DNA of 64,000 bases, from positions 62,001 through 126,000 of the forward strand of contig CAMWUN010000001.1 of the NCBI GenBank assembly GCA_947177425.1, written 5' to 3'. Below, in pieces: positions 60,955-64,000 of the stretch. Numbering within the stretch: the first letter of the stretch is position 1; each line of letters starts with the position of its first letter. Source of the stretch: an uncultured bacterium (lineage in GTDB: Bacteria; Bacillota; Clostridia; Lachnospirales; Lachnospiraceae). A program made the position numbers and the translations under genes. The notes below the pieces were generated by a model that made no database searches, was not told where the DNA came from, and saw only the letters and a program-made list of their open reading frames with translations.

Positions 60955-62007
60955 ATGGGTCATTTTAAAATTTATCAGGAAAACTATGCTGATGTAACTG
61001 TTGTGTCCAACATTTTTATAGACCAGTATATGAAAGATGCCAACGATGCGCAGTTAAAAATATACCTGTATCTGCTCCGTATGACGGGCGCCGGTCTGTG
61101 CACCAGTGTTTCAGATATTGCGGATCAGTTCAACCACACAGAAAAGGATGTTGTGAGGGCTCTTAAATATTGGGAAAAAAACCGCCTTCTCACCCTGGAG
61201 TATGACGATTCTAAAAGTATTTCCGGCATCCGGCTTCTGGGTATTTCCAAAAGCCCTGCCAAGGACGTCCAGCCCCTTGCGCCTGTGGTCCAGCTTCCTA
61301 ATAAGAATGAATCCGCCCCTGTTAAGGCGGATTTGACCAAGCCTGCCTACAGTCTTGACCAGTTAAAGGAATTCCAGAATAATGAGGAGACAGCCCAGAT
61401 TATCTTTGTGGCGGAGCAGTATGTCGGCAGGCCCCTAAGCCCTTCCGAAATAAATACCATCCTGTTTTTCTCGGACAAACTGGGATTTTCTGAAGATTTA
61501 ATTGATTACCTGATTCAATACTGCGTGGGCAGGGGGAAGAAGGATTTCAGATACATAGAAAAGGTTGCCTTAAGCTGGGCGGAGGCAGGAATCACCACCC
61601 CCGGACAGGCTTCCAGACTTGCAGGCAAATATGAAAAAATTGTATATGACATCATGAAAGCTCTCGGCAAGTCAGGCACACCCACCAAAGCGGAGGCAGG
61701 ATTTGTCACTAAATGGACGAAAGAACTGGGGTTTGCCAAAGAGATTATTTTAGAAGCCTGCAGCCGAACGGTTATGGCCACGGACAAGCACCGCTTTGAA
61801 TATGCCGACAGCATTTTAAACAGTTGGTTCAAAAAGAATGTGCACATCAAAGCCGATATTAATGCTCTTGATGAAGCTTATGCCAAAAACAAATCGTCTG
61901 CCCCAAAATTCCAGAGTACATCTTCCGGGCAGTTCAATCAGTTTAACCAGTTCATGCATACAAATTATGATTTTGAAACGCTGGAAAAAGAGATCCTGAG
62001 CAATTAA
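60955..62007 (+). CDS. DnaD-domain replication protein
   Basis: About 350 residues from the ATG at 60955, with AGGGGA 8 nt upstream; a TTG at 60910 is less likely. The N-terminal winged-helix region (LKIYLYLLRMTGAGLCTSVSDIADQF) is followed by two DnaD-like helical domains (EQYVGRPLSPSEINTILFFSDKLGFSEDLIDYLI; RFEYADSILNSWF). These proteins help load the replicative helicase in Firmicutes. The next gene is the DnaC/DnaI-like ATPase, 25 bp away, consistent with a primosome operon. Confidence 0.9.
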   Translation: MGHFKIYQENYADVTVVSNIFIDQYMKDANDAQLKIYLYLLRMTGAGLCTSVSDIADQFNHTEKDVVRALKYWEKNRLLTLEYDDSKSISGIRLLGISKSPAKDVQPLAPVVQLPNKNESAPVKADLTKPAYSLDQLKEFQNNEETAQIIFVAEQYVGRPLSPSEINTILFFSDKLGFSEDLIDYLIQYCVGRGKKDFRYIEKVALSWAEAGITTPGQASRLAGKYEKIVYDIMKALGKSGTPTKAEAGFVTKWTKELGFAKEIILEACSRTVMATDKHRFEYADSILNSWFKKNVHIKADINALDEAYAKNKSSAPKFQSTSSGQFNQFNQFMHTNYDFETLEKEILSN

Positions 62008-62032
62008 AACACAGCCGTAAGGAGAATTCACT

Positions 62033-63004
62033 GTGGCATTAACTAACTCTCAATATGACGCAATCATGCGTGAATATGAATACAGGCAAACCAAAAACAG
62101 GCGCCTCCTTGAGGAGCGCACGGCATTCATCTATAAAAATGTGGACGGCTACCGGGAGCTGGCTGAATCCATTGCCGCTATATCCGTTTCCCAGGGCAGG
62201 AAGCTGTTGGAAGGCGATGACTTTGCCATGGAAGATTTAAGATCTTCCCTGCGCAGTCTTTCATCCATGAAAGAGCAGCTCCTTATAAGCGCCGGGTATC
62301 CCGCCGACTACCTTGCCCCCATTTATGACTGTCCTGACTGTAAAGATACCGGATATGCAGACGGGGTCAAATGCCATTGTTTCAGACAGGCAGTCATTGA
62401 CCTTCTCTATGAACAGTCAGGCATCCGCGACATGCTTGAAAAAGAAAATTTTAGTATCCTTTCTTACGACTATTATCAGGGCGAAGATCTTGAGCGTTTC
62501 CAGAAAACGGTAAATGCGTGCATAAATTTTATAAAAACTTTCGATTCAGACTATCAAAATCTATTTTTTTATGGTACAGTGGGTACGGGCAAATCTTTTT
62601 TATCCGGCTGCATTGCCAAAGAGTTGATAGAAAACGGCCACTCCGTTATCTATTTCAGCGCGGCCGGGCTTTTTGAAACTATATCCAGAAATATGTTCGA
62701 TTACAAAAATAAAGACGATGTCTTAAGTTTGGGCGGCGATCTTCGCAACTGCGATTTGCTGATTATTGATGATTTGGGTACCGAATATCATAAAGCCGCT
62801 GCTTCCTCTGTGCTGTTTTCCCTTTTGAACGAGAGGCATCTTAGAAAAAAGTCTACCATCATCTCCACCAATTTGTCTTTGGAAGACCTGTTAAACCGCT
62901 ACTCAGACCGGGTTTTTTCCCGGATAACAAATCAATACAGCATCTGCAAGTTTACCGGACCTGACATCCGGACCTTCAAAAAAAGACTGCAAAACAGAAA
63001 GTGA
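62033..63004 (+). CDS. DnaC/DnaI-like helicase-loader ATPase
   Basis: 323 residues. A Cys cluster CPDCKDTGYADGVKCHC (100-116) is a probable zinc site as in DnaI, and the AAA+ domain has Walker A GTVGTGKS at 181-188, Walker B LLIIDDLGTE and a sensor region (ISTNLSLEDLLNRYSDRVFSRI). It loads the replicative helicase onto DNA. The start is a GTG with GGAGAA 8 nt upstream. Coupled with the DnaD-domain gene. Confidence 0.92.
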   Translation: MALTNSQYDAIMREYEYRQTKNRRLLEERTAFIYKNVDGYRELAESIAAISVSQGRKLLEGDDFAMEDLRSSLRSLSSMKEQLLISAGYPADYLAPIYDCPDCKDTGYADGVKCHCFRQAVIDLLYEQSGIRDMLEKENFSILSYDYYQGEDLERFQKTVNACINFIKTFDSDYQNLFFYGTVGTGKSFLSGCIAKELIENGHSVIYFSAAGLFETISRNMFDYKNKDDVLSLGGDLRNCDLLIIDDLGTEYHKAAASSVLFSLLNERHLRKKSTIISTNLSLEDLLNRYSDRVFSRITNQYSICKFTGPDIRTFKKRLQNRK

Positions 63005-63012
63005 GGTAATTC

Positions 63013-64000
63013 ATGTCCCAACGCGAAGAAAAAAGAAATTTGGAAACCATACCCGTAGGTTCACTTGGCATCATTCCCTTAGAAGGATGTAAGTCTCTCG
63101 GCCAAAAGGTAGACAGCTATCTGGTAAGATGGCGTACTGTCCGTGAAAGCGAGCACAAAGAAAGTCTCGCATTCGCCGGATATCAGAGAGATTCTTATAT
63201 TTTAAAGGCCAAGGTTCCCCGTTTCGGTTCCGGCGAAGCCAAAGGCATGATCCTTGAATCTGTCCGCGGCACCGATTTATATCTTCTCGTAGATGTTGCC
63301 AATTACAGTCTGACCTACTCTCTGTGCGGACATGAAAACCATATGTCTCCTGACGACCATTATCAGGATTTAAAAAGAATTATAGCGGCAGTCGGCGGAA
63401 AGGCACGGCGTATCACCGTTATTATGCCTTACCTTTATGAAAGCAGACAGCACAAACGGACTGCAAGGGAATCCTTAGACTGTGCCCTTGCCCTGCAGGA
63501 AATGGTTCATATGGGCGTAGATAATATTATTACTTTCGATGCCCACGACCCCAGGGTACAGAATGCGATACCTCTCCACGGATTTGAGACTGTACAGCCT
63601 GCGTATCAGTTTATCAAAGGTCTTTTAAAGCATGTGAAAGATTTGCAGATCGACTCTGACCATATGATGGTAATCAGCCCTGACGAGGGCGGCATGAGCC
63701 GGGCAATCTATATTGCCAACGTGCTTGGCCTTGACATGGGCATGTTCTATAAGCGCCGGGACTATACCCGCGTGGTAAACGGCAGAAACCCCATTGTGGC
63801 TCATGAGTTTCTGGGCTCCTCCGTGGAGGGTAAAGACATGGTCATTATGGACGATATGATTTCTTCCGGTGAAAGCGTCCTTGAAGTTGCCACAGCCCTG
63901 AAAGAACGCAGGGCACGCAAGATTTTCATCTGCGCGACCTTCGGACTGTTTACCAATGGACTGGACCGGTTCGACAAAGCATATGAAAACGGCATCATCG
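63013..64000 (+). CDS. prs: Ribose-phosphate pyrophosphokinase (5' part)
   Basis: At least 329 codons from the ATG at 63013 to the window edge. RKVPRF.. TDLYLLVDVANYSL, VIMPYLYESRQHKRTARESLDC, TFDAHDPRVQNA and the PRPP loop VIMDDMISSGES are the Prs motifs, including the pyrophosphate-donor and ribose-5-phosphate sites. It makes PRPP from ribose-5-phosphate and ATP. The N-terminus is longer than in E. coli Prs, a variant common in Clostridia. GAGGT lies 5 nt upstream. The 3' end is outside the window. Confidence 0.93.
   Translation, partial: MSQREEKRNLETIPVGSLGIIPLEGCKSLGQKVDSYLVRWRTVRESEHKESLAFAGYQRDSYILKAKVPRFGSGEAKGMILESVRGTDLYLLVDVANYSLTYSLCGHENHMSPDDHYQDLKRIIAAVGGKARRITVIMPYLYESRQHKRTARESLDCALALQEMVHMGVDNIITFDAHDPRVQNAIPLHGFETVQPAYQFIKGLLKHVKDLQIDSDHMMVISPDEGGMSRAIYIANVLGLDMGMFYKRRDYTRVVNGRNPIVAHEFLGSSVEGKDMVIMDDMISSGESVLEVATALKERRARKIFICATFGLFTNGLDRFDKAYENGII

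Overview
The window looks like a chromosomal segment of a spore-forming anaerobic Clostridia, most likely a Lachnospiraceae. The evidence is SpoVG, a free-standing Spo0A DNA-binding domain, the paired GlgC/GlgD, a DnaD-domain/DnaI-type primosome pair, a long Prs variant and strong GGAGG-type ribosome binding sites. This assignment is inferred from gene content, not from a marker gene. No rRNA, tRNA, CRISPR array or insertion sequence was seen.

Region 1 (1-33.1 kb) is one large surface-glycan operon on the minus strand. It is read from a good promoter at about 33,070-33,095 down to position 157, with most genes touching or overlapping. In transcription order it encodes an ABC flippase, an acyltransferase, three large membrane proteins that look like GT-C enzymes, WecE, a GNAT acetyltransferase, a polyprenyl-type GT2, an O-antigen ligase/polymerase, a Pgl-type initiation cassette (4,6-dehydratase, aminotransferase, phosphoglycosyl transferase), a PLP enzyme and an ATP-grasp ligase. 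After these come a GT4, a UDP-HexNAc dehydrogenase plus 4-epimerase (UDP-GalNAcA route), a DUF2334 deacetylase-like protein, four more GT4 enzymes and two AsnB-type amidotransferases. The picture is of a lipid-linked polysaccharide that starts with an amino-sugar, carries a uronic acid that may be amidated, and is flipped and polymerised outside the cell.

Region 2 (33.1-45.7 kb) is a nonulosonic (pseudaminic-type) acid locus. pseF, a PLP decarboxylase, pseI and pseG lie on the plus strand. Divergent from them, on the minus strand, lie a candidate nonulosonate transferase and a CotH-family protein. Facing them is a minus-strand operon with a stand-alone Spo0A-type DNA-binding protein, pseC, a GT2 and an ATP-grasp protein, followed by a serine recombinase. 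PseB and PseH are not clearly present. Several palindromic elements lie in this region.

Region 3 (45.9-64 kb) is mostly housekeeping: a RdgB-like NTP pyrophosphatase, a 3-methyladenine glycosylase, a 33-residue small protein, a Na/Pi cotransporter, an AraC regulator divergent from a NahK-like kinase, mfd, pth, spoVG, glgD and glgC. On the plus strand follow murC, a DnaD-domain protein, a DnaC/DnaI-like ATPase and the 5' part of prs. Between murC and the DnaD gene lie two tandem blocks of DnaA-box-like 9-mers.

The items most worth a second look are the Pgl cassette in which an ATP-grasp ligase and a desulfhydrase-like PLP enzyme stand where an acetyltransferase is expected, the decarboxylase inside the pse operon, the Spo0A-domain regulator leading the pseC operon, the recombinase and fold-back elements around this locus, and the DnaA-box blocks.
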